From contig NW_003314269.1 in NCBI RefSeq assembly GCF_000143415.4, positions 2,444,118 to 2,508,117 on the forward strand: a stretch of 64,000 nt of DNA. Reading direction: 5' to 3'. The first letter of the stretch is position 1; each line of letters begins with the position of its first letter. This DNA is from Selaginella moellendorffii (taxonomy: Eukaryota > Streptophyta > Lycopodiopsida > Selaginellales > Selaginellaceae). Made by a program: the position numbers and the translations under genes. The notes beneath the pieces are model-generated. The model was not told the origin of the DNA. It searched no databases and was given only the letters and a program-made list of their open reading frames with translations. Positions 1 through 11,893 of this stretch are shown piece after piece.

Positions 1-1179
1 TCATCGTCGCTTTCGGCAACCCAGACTGTTTCCAGCTCTTCCTCTGCAGACTCACTGCTTTTTCCAAACTCCTCATACTCTTGCACCACTAACTCTAACT
101 TTGCTGGCACTTCTTCCAGTCTCTCTTGCTTCACTGTCCGTTGAACTGGCTTGCTCGCGAAACTCGGATTTTCCGCAAGAAACTCGTCAAAGATCGACGT
201 GAATTCAGAAATGTGGGCCTGGCCTCTGGCTCGCGGATCGTCGTCCCCGAAGTCCGCAACATCACAGTCGTATTCTTTCGAGGTGAGCTACAAAAGAAAC
301 GATAGTCAGTCACGATCTCGATAAAAGTTGCGGCAAGAGATTTACCACTTCAAACTGCTCGTCGAGAATCCCATTCGCTCGCTCGTTGGTGATGGCCATC
401 GCTGCGAAAGACCGGACTTCTTCCTCTTCCTCTTCTTCGAACCTTTTCACGGGTGGCAAATCCTTCCTGTTGGAAGTTTCGGCTTTGGCTTCTTCCTCCA
501 CCCCCTCGTTTGCAATGAGGATAAAATCGTCTTCCAAACCATCGGACTCGTCCCCATCATCGTCTGAGAAATCACTCTCCTCGAGAACAGCAGCAACTTC
601 GGGATCCAAGCCTCCCACCTTGACAAACGCACTTCGAATCGGCCTGAGATTGGTCGTGTTACTGGCAGATTCGTCCGCAACCGCTTCCTTGACAGGAACT
701 TTGGAAGCATCATAAGCCTGAAGAACAAAACTCTATTGGATTGCAAGCGAAGGAAGAAGAAAAAATCATACCTTAAAATCGGCTGGAAGAACATTACTCG
801 TCTCACTGGTCGTAGGAACAAAGACGCTACCGCCTCCAGCACCAATGCTCCTCATATGTTTCATGTAATTGTAGCCATCGTCTGGAAATCCCATCTCCAC
901 GAGCTCTCTCCTTACATGCTCCGGCAATCCCTGCGGAGTAATCTCCATCTTCGCCACTGCCGCCTCCAATTCCCCTTCTTCCTCTTCCTCCTCAGCATCA
1001 GCAAACCTGGAATCATCGTCGTCGTCTTGCTCGAAACCTGGCAACCGGATCGCGGCATTGCCGTCCACTCGCGTGTACACTCGCTCACCCCCAATCTCCT
1101 CGCCATCGCCAGATTCCCGGTAGAGCAGCGCGAATGTGGCGGATTTCTTCTTGTCGATGAATTTCTTCTTCCTGCCCAT
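1..1179 (-). CDS. LTV1: LTV1-like 40S ribosome biogenesis factor (C-terminus beyond left edge)
   Basis: LTV1 acts in late assembly and nuclear export of the 40S subunit. The start at 1179 gives MGRKKKFIDKKKSATFALL, the lysine-rich N-terminus typical of the family; an earlier in-frame ATG at 1194 is possible but less typical. Three exons are visible on the minus strand: 1179-772, 717-346 and 287 to the left edge, with GT-AG introns of 54 and 58 bp. After the N-terminus come acidic runs (DDDDD, EEEEEEEGE), a stretch reading QGLPEHVRRELVEMGFPDDGY, and in exon 2 a region ending NERANGILDEQFEV. The product has no membrane segment and is highly charged, as LTV1 proteins are. The C-terminal part is outside the window. 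It diverges from the PPI1-like gene over 467 bp that carry telo-box-like motifs. Identity is confident by family pattern; orthology was not tested. Confidence 0.9.
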
Positions 1180-1646
1180 CCCTCCTCGCCGCAAGCCCTA
1201 AACCTCCGTTCTACCCTAAACTAGGGCTTGCCACGTGGCGTAGTATTGACTTTCATATTTTTCACGTGGGACTCTGCGATGACCGTTGGATTTTTCCTGC
1301 ATCGGACGGACGGGATTCTCTGCCCTAAACTTGGCCGATCGGACGGGCCACGTTTATCCCCTTTGGCGTTAAAATTGGTGTTAAAAGCCCATTTGGTCAA
1401 GGGAAGGTTTTAGGCTTTTTTGGGTGAACAGTTCGCGAGTGCCGCGTTCTGGATCCAATCTTGGGGAAAATTTTTGGTAAGTGATTTCGTCTTCCTCGTA
1501 GCTCGAATCCCGAGCGCTAGCTGCGCCACAGCAGATTTTCGCAGATCTAAGGAAGATTTCGCAAGAAAGGGAGAGAATCTCGGTGGCCTTCACCCTTTCG
1601 GATGCTCTAGGGACCTAAGATCAAGATTTGGATCTCTTTCTCGGCC
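1180..1646. promoter_or_regulatory. Divergent promoter between LTV1 and the PPI1-like gene, with telo-box motifs
   Basis: This 467-bp spacer separates two divergent start codons. Near the LTV1 side there are CCCTAAAC motifs at about 1197 and 1214, matching the plant telo box (AAACCCTA family), and an AGCCCA at about 1387 that reads TGGGCT on the other strand, a site II element. These elements are known in plant ribosome-biogenesis and ribosomal-protein promoters. The assignment to LTV1 is inferred from proximity and gene class. Confidence 0.5.
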
Positions 1647-4034
1647 ATGGGAGCAGTGTCGGAGGCGATCGCGGCGGACACCGCCGAGAAATTGCATGCC
1701 GTGGCGGCGGCCGATATCGAGGAGGAGAATCACCAGGCGGTGGAAGACGAAGCACCCTCCTCGGTCGATGACGCTGCCGATGGGATCGAGGATCACGCGG
1801 AGAGTGGGATTCTCGAGGAGGAAGCTGTGCAGCGCGACAATGACGAGAATATAGCGAAGGCTCCGATTGTGGGCGGGGCTACTCCCAGCGAGGCGAGCTC
1901 GGAATGGCCGGAGCAAGGATTTGCTTCCTGTGATCCGCCCGGGGGAGTGGCCGCGGTAGCTCCGACGACAAAATCGGTGTTCACGTATTACCTCGTGAGA
2001 ATTCCGAAACGAGGGGACAATCTAGTGGATTTTAGGACGACGACGGACGCACAAGTTAAGGATAAGATTGAGAAGAAAAATTCTCTTATCGCAAAGCTCC
2101 AGCAAAAGAGAGTAAGTTCTTCACTCCCTAGTTCCAAAGAGAGAAAAGGAAGAACAACTCTCACTGTTTTCTTTCTTTGTTTGCAGGCGGAGAAACAGGA
2201 ACTGCTTGACAAGCTTGTCGAGCCTCGAAATTATTTTAGGGAGTGCCGAGGCGAGCTCCAGGAGAAAATAGAAGAGAGCAAACCTGTGGCCGCGGAGCTT
2301 AAGAAAATCAATGAGTTGCCTTATGCGGGTATGTCTAATGTTTGTAGATCGGAGGAAGATCTCGATGCAAAGGTGAAGCTCCCACTATGCTTGTGGATAG
2401 TTTACTGACCAATTGCTAATGAGTTTCAGCTTGCGGGCTTAGAGCATGACTTACAGCAGCTTGATCGTCCGTTAACTTTACGAGAAGAGAAACAGATTAT
2501 TCGCGAGATTCAGGCTCTTAAAGCCACTCGCGAGCAGGTAATTATCAATGCAAGCTTTCGTGCTTCCAAACAGGATGCCAAGCAAGGCTATCAAACGCGA
2601 CTCAAGGTAATGCTTTTCTTGTAACTTATGTCCAGGCTAACAGGATTTTGAATTGTGGCGTAGTCACTGAACGAGGAGATTGAAGAATTGTCAAAGAAAA
2701 AGAACCTGGCGTGGTCCAAAGTAAAACCGTTGGAAGACAGGGTTTCGGCCCTTACGGAGGAGATTAAGATTCTTTCGTCTCAGAGGAAGGCGCTTGATGA
2801 AATTATTGACGAAGTCTTCAACGAGCGTAGAAGTTTGTCAGCGCAAGAGTATGCTAAGGTGCGGCTGTTGGATAAAGCAGTGTTGATTTCAAGGCTAAAC
2901 GGTGTTGTTGTCCATGCAGAACAACGATTTCCACCAAAACAGGCGGGATATCAACACGGCCAAGCAGCTTGCGTACGCCAAAGATATAGGGGCCTTGAAA
3001 GAATATTGCTCCGCCCAGGTCTGGTGAAGTTGAAGTGTCATTTGTTTTTGACATTTTTCACCAGGTGGAGCGCGTGATGGAACTTTGGAACAACGATACC
3101 TCCTTCCGGTCGGAGTATATGAAGAACAATCTCCGGAGTACAATCAGGCGCTTGGCAACCCCGGACGGCAGGTCGCTAGGACCTAACGAACAACCGTATG
3201 AGCTCCCGAAAGATGAACCTCCTGTTGCTGCGCCGGCACCTGTAGTAGAAGAGAAGGAAGCGCCGAAGCCAACACTTGAAGTCAAGGCTGAGCCATCGAA
3301 GACTGCTGCGAAAACGAAGCAGAAGTCCGATGCCAAGGAAGCCAAGGAAGCTGGAACCAAAGCCAAGCCTGTCTCCGAGGAGAGCGAGAATGTCGTGGAA
3401 GCCGAGGATGAGGTGGAGGCGGAGCGAGCCGCAATCTCGGAGCTGGCGAAACAGCTCGAGCGAAGGGAGGTGGAGATTCAAAAGGCGAAGGAAGCCGAGG
3501 CCAGGAAGAAGAGGCAAGCTGAGAAGAAGCAAGCCAAGGCCCAGGCCCGGATCGAGAAGGAACTCCAACGCAGGGAAAAGGTTCGTCAAGTCTCTCTCCC
3601 CACTCTTGTCTGACTTCAAGCTCTCCTCCATTGCAGGAAAGGGAGAAGAGACTCCGGAAGAAAACTTCCGCCACAGACGAAGCCGGAGAAGGCGCCGATT
3701 CGCCCTCCGAGCAGGAAAAGGAAAACTTAGAACCGGCCGTGGCTGCCGAGAACGGCGAGAAGCCATCGCCCGAGGAGAAGAAGCCATCGAGCGTGACACG
3801 CCGCGGGAAGAAACCGGCCAAGAACACCCCCGTGAAGCTCCAGCTGAGGAAGAAGCGCTCGCTCCAGCGACAGCTCTTGGATCACTGGCAGATCATAGCG
3901 GCCATTGGAGTGGCGCTCCTTGTTGTTCTAGGCGCTACCATGGTGAGAGAGCTCTCTTTTTTTCTTTTCTCTATCACAGTTGTGATCGATCGTCTCCATT
4001 GTCTTTGCAGGTCTTTGTTCGTGCTGCTTATTAG
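1647..4034 (+). CDS. PROTON PUMP INTERACTOR 1-like coiled-coil, tail-anchored protein
   Basis: Proton-pump interactors bind the regulatory tail of plasma-membrane H+-ATPase and sit on ER or plasma membranes. The first exon (1647-2111) has an acidic N-terminus and then the family core beginning FTYYLVRIPKRGDN. Seven further exons follow, starting near 2187, 2430, 2665, 2921, 3064, 3637 and 4011, with short GT-AG introns. The middle is long charged coiled coil (for example AELAKQLERREVEIQKAKEA-type heptads and alternating K/E runs). The C-terminal part has a basic stretch followed by one hydrophobic helix (IIAAIGVALLVVLGATM) and a short tail VFVRAAY, so it is a tail-anchored protein. The last seven codons sit in their own exon (4011-4034). 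Length and layout agree with the PPI family. Direct interaction with an H+-ATPase is known for family members, not shown here. Confidence 0.85.
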
Positions 4035-4265
4035 CTAGTTTTGCGGGAAGAAAATTTTTGAAAATAAAAGAAGTTTGCTTGTCAATTGATAAACTAAGCT
4101 AGTAGTGAGTGTCGCTGTAAAAGTCAAAGCCACCTGACTATATTTTACCCTGTGGTCAACCCCATCGCTGGATTTTTTGTTTTTCTTTTTTTATACGAGT
4201 ATAAAAGGAGGGATAGGGAAGATAGATATGGCGTTGGCGCTCGATCTCTTCTCCTCGTGTGACCG

Positions 4266-6761
4266 ATGCTTCTCCAGCAGAGCTTGCGCAGCCTGTGCGG
4301 CAAGAGCGGCTGGTGCTACGCGGTCTTCTGGCGCCTCAAGCGCCGCAATCGCATGTAAGTTTCTTGGATTTCGCTTGGATCGCTATCGATCGCCTACGTT
4401 TCGCGAATTTCTCCCTCGCGATCGATGGATGCCAGGGTTCTTACTTGGGAGGATGCCTACTGCGATTACTCCGCAGCGGCGGCCGCCAGTGCCGCCGCCG
4501 CCGCCGCCGCTGCTGCTGCTGGAGGAAATCTTCTCGATCAAGCGGCAAACTCTGGCGCTCCGGGGGCGAGTTCTTCTTCTCACGATCAGATTGGCTTGGC
4601 GGTGGCCAAGATGTGCTACCACGTCTATTCCTTGGGCGAAGGGTAACGAGCATTACCTTGCTCTAGGATATTTTTTCTTGTCTTGTTTTGCGTTTTTAGC
4701 AGCGAGCTCTAATTGTGCGATTTTTTTTCAAGGATAATTGGTCGTGTAGCTTTCACACAGAAGCACCAATGGGTCTTTGGACGAGTGGACGGAACGTTAC
4801 ATGAAAAGGTCTTTGCATTCTTCTTGTTGTTTTGTGGTTTGCCTTCTTCTTTATAAGTTTTTTTTGTTCTTGTTCATCACTGACAAGATCACCTGTTTGA
4901 TGAGCAGTACCCGGCTGGATGGGCGAGCCAATTTGCTGCAGGGATTCAAGTGAGTTTACATGTTCTTGGGAGGATCCTTCTCTCATTTCGTTTCTGAATA
5001 GCAATGTGCTTGCAGACCATAGCTGTTATATCCGTGCCGCAGGGTGTTGTTCAGCTAGGATCTACGCAGAGAGTGAGCAATCTTTTCACTTCATTCTTTT
5101 CGTTTTTGATGTCTATTGGCAGATCATGGAAGACTTGGAAATGGTTTCGCACGTCAGGACTATGTTTTGCACGCTTCAAAGGGTGCCTGGAGCATTTTTC
5201 CCTGACTACGTGAATGCCCAAGCAGCAACTCAAGGAGGAGCTTTTCGGTATATGACTCCCATCCAGGCGCTTACGGCAGCACCGGCGCCAAACCTTCTTA
5301 CACATCAGCCACCGTTCCCGTTCAGCTGTTCTTCGAGATCACATGTTTCTGGTGGAAATCTCCTCCTGAATGCAGGTGTTGCGGCGTCAAACTTAAGAGA
5401 CATGGAAAACTTGTTAGCAGGTCCGAAGAACGTTTGTGATGGAAGTTCTCCTGCTATGTTTCCATCCACCGGGACAACGGTTCTGGATCAAGCCCGTCAT
5501 AGATCGAGAGGAACGAATGAAGCTTGCAGCAGCTTTGTGGGCGTTGGTTTTCCTTGTGAGGCTCGGCATGATGGAACTTCACCGACTACTACACTCTCAT
5601 ATTCTAATACGGAAGAAAGTACAGATGAAGCTCATGGCCGGCCTCCTGGTGTAGGAAGCTCCGGTAGTGCAACTGAGCTTCCTGATCTCGACAGCTTGCT
5701 ACTCCCAGCAGATGCATTTCACGACCGCGGGTTTGACAGTCTAATGCCCAGAGGTGTTGAAGACATCGACCAATTCTTCGCTCTGCTGCCAAAAGATAGT
5801 AACGATTTCCGAGAAGAAGATTTGCCAAAGGTGGTTCCAGAAGCAGGCATCGAAACGCAAGCGATGGCAGCCGATATGAACTTGTCTGTTGCGCGGGATC
5901 ATGCGTTTGGTGCAAGCTCAGACTTTGTTTCAAGTATGCTATTCCCGTCGTCGCCATCGGCACTACAGAAAGATGAACAGCAGCCGACTGGTGTCAAGCG
6001 AGCTAGGCCTCAAGAAGAAGGAAAACCACAATCAAGGGGCAGGCCGCAAATTCTAGACCGAGTGAAGGAGCTCAGAGGCATTGTTCCAAACGCAGAAAAG
6101 GTATGATTTTTTCTCTTTTTGTCTACGTATCTTTTTTCAACTGCTCATAAATGTCTGCTGATCAGTGTAGCATCGACGCACTTCTTGAGAAAACCATCGA
6201 TCATGTTCGCTTCTTACAGGCTGTGTTGCAGCAAATCGGAAGTTCGAGCAGGCAAGAGGTACCTCTGTTCAATCTTGACTACTTTCTCTTTACTCTTTCT
6301 TCTTTTGCTGGAGGTTGACAACGGCGCAAGCTTGGCCATGAAAGCTGCCCGGTTCCTGTCAAAGACATGAGCGCAATGCTGGTGCCTATTTGTAGTCCCG
6401 CGTTTTGTTACCTATATCAATGCAGGTTAACGCTGCTCTTGCAGATGATTTGCGACGAGAAAAAGAATTTCCTAGTGATGGCAACACATATTTGTGGCTT
6501 GAGTTCCGTGGTTATTCACGGAACAGTAGAAAAGATGTCCGTCCTTGAGGTGCGGCCACAAAACTTTTCTTTCTTTCCTTTTTTTTTTCCCTCAAAGAAT
6601 CCTTTTTTTTTTCTCTCAGGCTTCGTCGGAGGATGTTCGTAGATTTCATGCGCTCGCTTATGCGCCTATTCAGCGAAATAAAATTGGTATGGATGATCTG
6701 TCTTCTCTTTGCTGATTCAAAGCTTGATCAACAGACACAGAAAACACGAGCTAAGCCATGA
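4266..6761 (+). CDS. LONESOME HIGHWAY-type bHLH transcription factor
   Basis: LHW proteins pair with TMO5-type bHLHs and promote vascular cell divisions. Exon 1 (4266-4354) encodes MLLQQSLRSLCGKSGWCYAVFW, the bHLH-MYC N-terminal signature; exon 2 starts at 4436 with VLTWEDAYCDY. Later exons give the N-terminal domain pieces HQWVFGRVDGTL, YPAGWASQFAAGIQ and TIAVISVPQGVVQLGSTQR. A long serine- and acid-rich middle exon (5124-6100) ends in the basic helix RGRPQILDRVKELRGIVPN, continuing in the next exon as CSIDALLEKTIDHVRFLQAV. The following exon (from about 6332) reads SCPVPVKDMSAML and leads to an ACT-like tail. A GCC/GCT trinucleotide run in exon 2 encodes a polyalanine tract. The last two exon junctions are uncertain; I chose the set that continues the family tail (RRRMFVDFMRSLMRLF), giving the stop at 6761. 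Confidence 0.85.
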
Positions 6762-7419
6762 TCCGTCAGATACAAAAAAAACTCGTCTTACTGGTAATGT
6801 ATTTCATAGTTTCGTCAAAGTTGTAAGAAGTAACAATGCAGGAGGAGAGGACGTCGGTTGTAGCACGGGAAAAATCACGTCGCTGGAGAGATCACTGAAG
6901 ATCACTTTGCCCTCATAGCCTAAAGGTAGCCAGAGCTTCTCTTTTTTCCATTACTATTTGTTGATTGATCAATGATGCGTGTGTGGTCCTTGCAGAAGGT
7001 CGTTCTTCGGTGGTGCGAGCATCGTCTCGAGAGAAAGGAACGTGCCGTACGCCCAACCGCGATTTCTGTCATGTAGTTGTCACTTGCCTATGGTCATGAA
7101 ATTTTAACGTTTTAAAAGGGATCCTTGTTTCCCTCGCATTCTTATCGTCATCCCTAATCTTTAGTTTTCGATTCAACGGTGAGATAGGGCAGGCCGGACG
7201 CGGAATCCGATCGATTCTATCGATCGCCAGGGATTTCCACAAAATAATATATCGATCCATCGTCTCGAGCGATCGCGCCAATGCGGTGACAGCGGCACAG
7301 TAGCTGGGAACGTAAGTACCGATTGGATTTCTCCATCGTTGACCATTGGTGCTTAAAAATCTAGCGATCGAGCCACTGGCACCACGAGTCCTCGTCCTCG
7401 TTTTCTTCTAGCAAAGGCT
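6762..7419. other. Intergenic region between the bHLH gene and SOS1
   Basis: This stretch probably holds the 3' UTR of the bHLH gene and the SOS1 promoter and leader. A possible intron lies near 6927-6997 (donor GTAGCC, acceptor CTTGCAG). I see no supported gene. Confidence 0.4.
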
Positions 7420-10400
7420 ATGGCTTCGCAGGATGATCAAAGCGATCATGGAGGAGAGGGTCCAGAGATTGCAATTCTCTTCGTGGTTGTAGCGTTCTTT
7501 ATTGGGACGCTCTCTCGCCAGATGCTCGGCAAGATAAAAGTTCCCTACACTGTTGTTTTGCTAGTCATTGGAATTGGACTTGGTTCTCTCGGTACGTTTA
7601 TTTTTATCTCCTTCTCACTGTTTATGCTACCTTTTGTCCCAATCTCCAGAGCATGGAACTCATCGTGGCCTTGGAGCACTTGGTCAGAGTATACGAATGT
7701 GTAAGTAAACTCTCTCTCCAGCTCTCGTGTCACAAATTCCCGCGAGATGAAATGTTTTCAGGGTCCAAGATCAATCCAAACCTCATACTGTTCGTGTTTT
7801 TGCCTGCTCTCCTCTTCGATAGTTCTTTCTCCATGGAGTTCCACCAAATCAAGGTACTGGTTTCAAGTAAAGCTTCGTTAGTGTCCTGATTCTTCTGGTC
7901 ATGCGGACAGAGATGTATAATCCAGATGTTGTTGCTCGCGGTCCCTGGAGTGATCATATCGACTGTTTGTCTCGCTCTCGTGCATCACGTAAGTTCAGCC
8001 TGTTTGGAACGAAAGTGTATATTTGGCTCTCCTGTTTGCCAGTGTGTGTTTCCGTATGGATGGAACTGGAGCATTTCCTTGCTCTTGGGAGGCTTGTTAA
8101 GCGCTACAGATCCCGTGGCTGTGGTGGCCTTGCTCAAGGACCTTGGAGCTAGTAAGAAGCTCAACACCATCATCGATGGAGAAGCGTTGATGAACGACGG
8201 GTACGTGAAACTTGGTGTCAAATTATACATGTGTGATAGTCGTTTCATGTGCTGCAGGACTGCAATGGTTGTGTTTGAGCTGTTTCATCAGATGGCAATG
8301 GGCAAGCATTTCTCTCCAGGCGATGTGATCGAGTTCCTGTCTAAAGTCTCTCTTCTTGCGTAAGGATTTTTACTTCTCTTACTCTCTCTTTCGGATTCAA
8401 TTGATTTGGCTGGGGTTTTGCTCGCAGCTTGGGACTGGGTTTGATTATTGGGATGATAACGGTACTATGGCTGGGATTTATATTCAACGATACTGTTATG
8501 GAGATTACATTGACATTCACAGCAAGCTACTTCGCTTTCTTTCTAGTAAGATATTTACCTGAGAGGCTTTGAGGTTATATTTGTAACAACTTCCTGTGCT
8601 AGGCACAATCTGTGGCGGAAGTTTCCGGTGTCTTGGCCGTCATGACAGTTGGCATGTAAGATTCCCGTGTTGAAGCTCATAATGTCTTTGCTTTCAAGGT
8701 TTCTTGCAGCTTTTGCCAGGACTGCTTTTAGAGGTGAAAGTCAACAAGCTATGCATCACTTTTGGTACGGTGTGTGTATATCAGCCGCTGGGAATAGGAA
8801 CTAAATAAACTAGCTTTCAGGAACATGGTCGCTTATTTTGCCAACACTATCATCTTCTTGCTAAGGTAAGTGTGTTTTTCAGCAAGACAAATGTTTACAT
8901 CGTCCCGGTTCTTGCGCAGCGGCGTTGTCATTGCCGAGAACATCCTACGAAGTCAATCGCTTATTGAAGGTAGATATATATTATCTAGTGGTGGAATTCC
9001 TCGTACTAAGCTTCGCGGTTCAATGCTGTTTCCAGCCCGAGACTGGGGATATCTGGTTCTTCTTTACCTCTTTGTCCAACTGTCAAGAGCTCTTGTGGTG
9101 GCAGTTCTGTATCCTGGTTTAAGATACTACGGATATGGTCTAAGTTTGAAGGAGGCAACAGTTCTTGTTTGGGCTGGCCTGCGAGGGGCTGTTGCTCTAG
9201 CGCTATCACTTTCTGTCAATGTAAGTGCCTAAAGTAGTCATGCTGTGCTGAATTCGGGCTGTTTATGCAGGTTTCTGGGAACGTCTCGGAGATCACCCGA
9301 GCAAAGGTTAGCTAGCTAGCTGATAGTTTGTTTTTCTCAATGGATACCTTATTCGGTTTTCTAGTTTGTATTTTTCACGGGTGGGGTGGTGTTCCTTACG
9401 CTTACTATCAACGGGACTACAACACAATTCCTTTTAAGGTTCCTTCGCATGGAAAAGACAACGGATACTAAGGTACGCTACGTTATTTGCAATCCACTGA
9501 CGCGTTCTCACGGTCTGAACTTGTAGAGGCTTGTACTAGAGCATGTCATGCATGATATGAATATGAAAGCGGTTGAAGCGTATGAAGAGCTTGGAGAAGA
9601 CGAGGAGCTCGGACCTGCCGACATGACAACTGTATATAAGTACATTGGCTGCTTGAACCAGTTTGGGAGGGGTCATCATCCCCATGGATTAGCACCAAAT
9701 GTCGAGGATTCACGGAGTATACAATTGCAAGATACGCGCTTGCGATTTCTAAACGGTATGCACTGCCAATTCAACTCCTTTTGGATGTGACCAGTTAACA
9801 AGTGTGACACAGGAGTACAAGCTGCATATTGGCAGATGCTAGAGGAAGGGAGGATTTCGGAGAATGCTGCATTGTTGCTAATGCAATCCGTAGACGAAGC
9901 TCTCGACGGAGTCGCCAAGCAGGAGGAGCTTTCGGATTGGACTGGTTTGCGGCCATACGTCCACATTCCGAAATACTTAAAGCTCTTGCAAAGCAAACGC
10001 CCCTTCTTTCCACAGAAACTAGTGCACTATCTGGTAGTAGAGAGGCTAGAACTTGGGTGCTATGTCACCGCAGCATTTTTACGTGCGCATGTATACGTTC
10101 GGCGCCATATTCGGGATTTTATTGGTAAGCTCCTGCATTAGTTGAAATTTCCCTACATTAGCAGCTCTGCCTTTCAGGTGAAACCGAGGTAACAAAAGCT
10201 GTTATAAAAGAAAGCGAGGACGAGGAGCTGGAAGCTAAACGATTTCTAGAGGACATCCGACTTACATTTTCACAGGTATGTCACAGCTTTTCCTCTTGTT
10301 CTTATGAACTTGCATATTAAGTAAGTATTAATGCAGGTGTTACGAGTGGTTAAAACTAAGCAAGTTGTACATGCAATTCTAGTACGCCTCCATGACTATA

Positions 10401-11893
10401 TCAGAAGCCTGGAAAAATCAGGCCTGCTGGAAGAGAAGGAAACTGTGCAGCTCAGTGATGCTATTCAGGTAAGGTACCAAGCTTTCTGGAGTAACTTGAC
10501 AGATTACGTTTTATTGCAGCTAGAGCTAAAAAAACTACTAAGAAAACCTCCTACTGTAAAGATACCCAAAGGCTCTCAGGTTTTGCGTGATCATCCTTTC
10601 ATTGCTGCCCTCCCCGATCACATCCAGGCGCAACTTGTGAGCTGTGCGAAGCAGTGCTTGAAACTACGTGGTAATGTTATTTGCGAAGAAGGCTCGCGAG
10701 CGGATGGCCTGTGGCTTATAGCAAACGGAGTTGTCAAAGTACGTTAAGTTCTTCACTCCTCGTCTCACGAGCATTTTGTGTTTGCACAGTGGAGCAAGCG
10801 AAACTTGGACAAGAACCGCTCTCTTCATCCAGTTTTTGCCCATGGGAGCACGCTGGGTCTCTATGAAGTTCTCATGGGGATGCCTTACTTGTGCGAGTTG
10901 ACTGCGGATTCTGTGGTTCAGTGTTTTTTTCTGGAGGCGTCCAAAGTGCTTTCAATTTGTCGATCCGAGCCAAGGCTAGAACACTACTTTTGGCAGGTAC
11001 ACTCTTTGTTTCCTCTATTTTCTTGGTGCCATTTCAAAGCTTTTGTCTGCAGGAAAGTACACTTGCGATATCAAAGATAATTCTTCCCGAGACATTTGAG
11101 TTGCTCGCAATGCATGAACTGCGATTGGTGTTTGAAAGCTCTAGTACCACAGTATCCTGCCTCCGAGGTGAGGTTGTCGAGCTTCGGCCTGGTGAAACAG
11201 CTTTGCTCGTCGATGGATTTATCAAAAGAGACGAAAGCGACGAGATTATAGCTGCCCCTTCGGCTGTTGTCTGTCCGCATCGTGCTAGTTTGCAGGCATC
11301 TGGTAACACGACATGCGTTCATTCTTTCACATGTCTAAACGCTTTGCGGTTTTCAGATGGAATTTACTATGGAAGTGTTCTTGATGTCGTGGCACGATCA
11401 CGCCTGATCATTATTAGATGCGATTTGTTTACCGCGACGTCTTCCATGTCGCTGCTTCCTCGCCGTTCTAGCTTGGGACGTGATAGCTTCATTCAGCGAG
11501 CTAGAATGAGCAGTTTTGATCGGAAACCAAGGTCAGGGAGAGCTCGGAGTTTCGCAACTTTCTTTCAGGTACTTACAAGTGCATTTTAATAGTTTCTGTT
11601 GTTTATTCTTCTTTTTTCATGAGGAACAGCCAAATATTCAACGAAAGAAAAGCAGCACTAGTCAAATCCGGCCAGAGCAACAACAAGAAAAGCCAGCTGC
11701 ATATCTATCACTACATGAAACTCAACTGGCCAGCTTGCCAAGCATTCCAGTTTCCGCGCATCTTGCACCCCTGCGGACTCAAAACCGACGAAACGACCGC
11801 GCCGCTTCCAGAGATTCCAGTGACGCGTCGGACGACGAACATATCGTAGAAATCGAGTCACCGAGTGGTCTCAGCTTCAACAATGTTTTCTAG
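7420..11893 (+). CDS. SOS1: SOS1-type plasma-membrane Na+/H+ antiporter
   Basis: SOS1 exports Na+ in exchange for H+ at the plasma membrane and is activated by the SOS2-SOS3 kinase complex. From the start at 7420 the protein reads EIAILFVVVAFFIGTLSRQM, then about a dozen hydrophobic segments split over many short exons. Transport-core motifs include FVFLPALLFDSSFSMEFHQI, LLGGLLSATDPVAVVALLKDLGA and IDGEALMNDGTAMVVFELF. A long cytosolic half follows, with a cyclic-nucleotide-binding-like domain around 10570-11000 (DHPFIAALPDHIQAQLV, GSRADGLWLIANGVVK). The extreme C-terminus is HIVEIESPSGLSFNNVF, matching the autoinhibitory tail of the family. Introns are about 50-90 bp with GT-AG ends. I estimate roughly 1,100 residues, close to the angiosperm length. 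The architecture clearly separates it from shorter vacuolar NHX antiporters. Confidence 0.95.
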
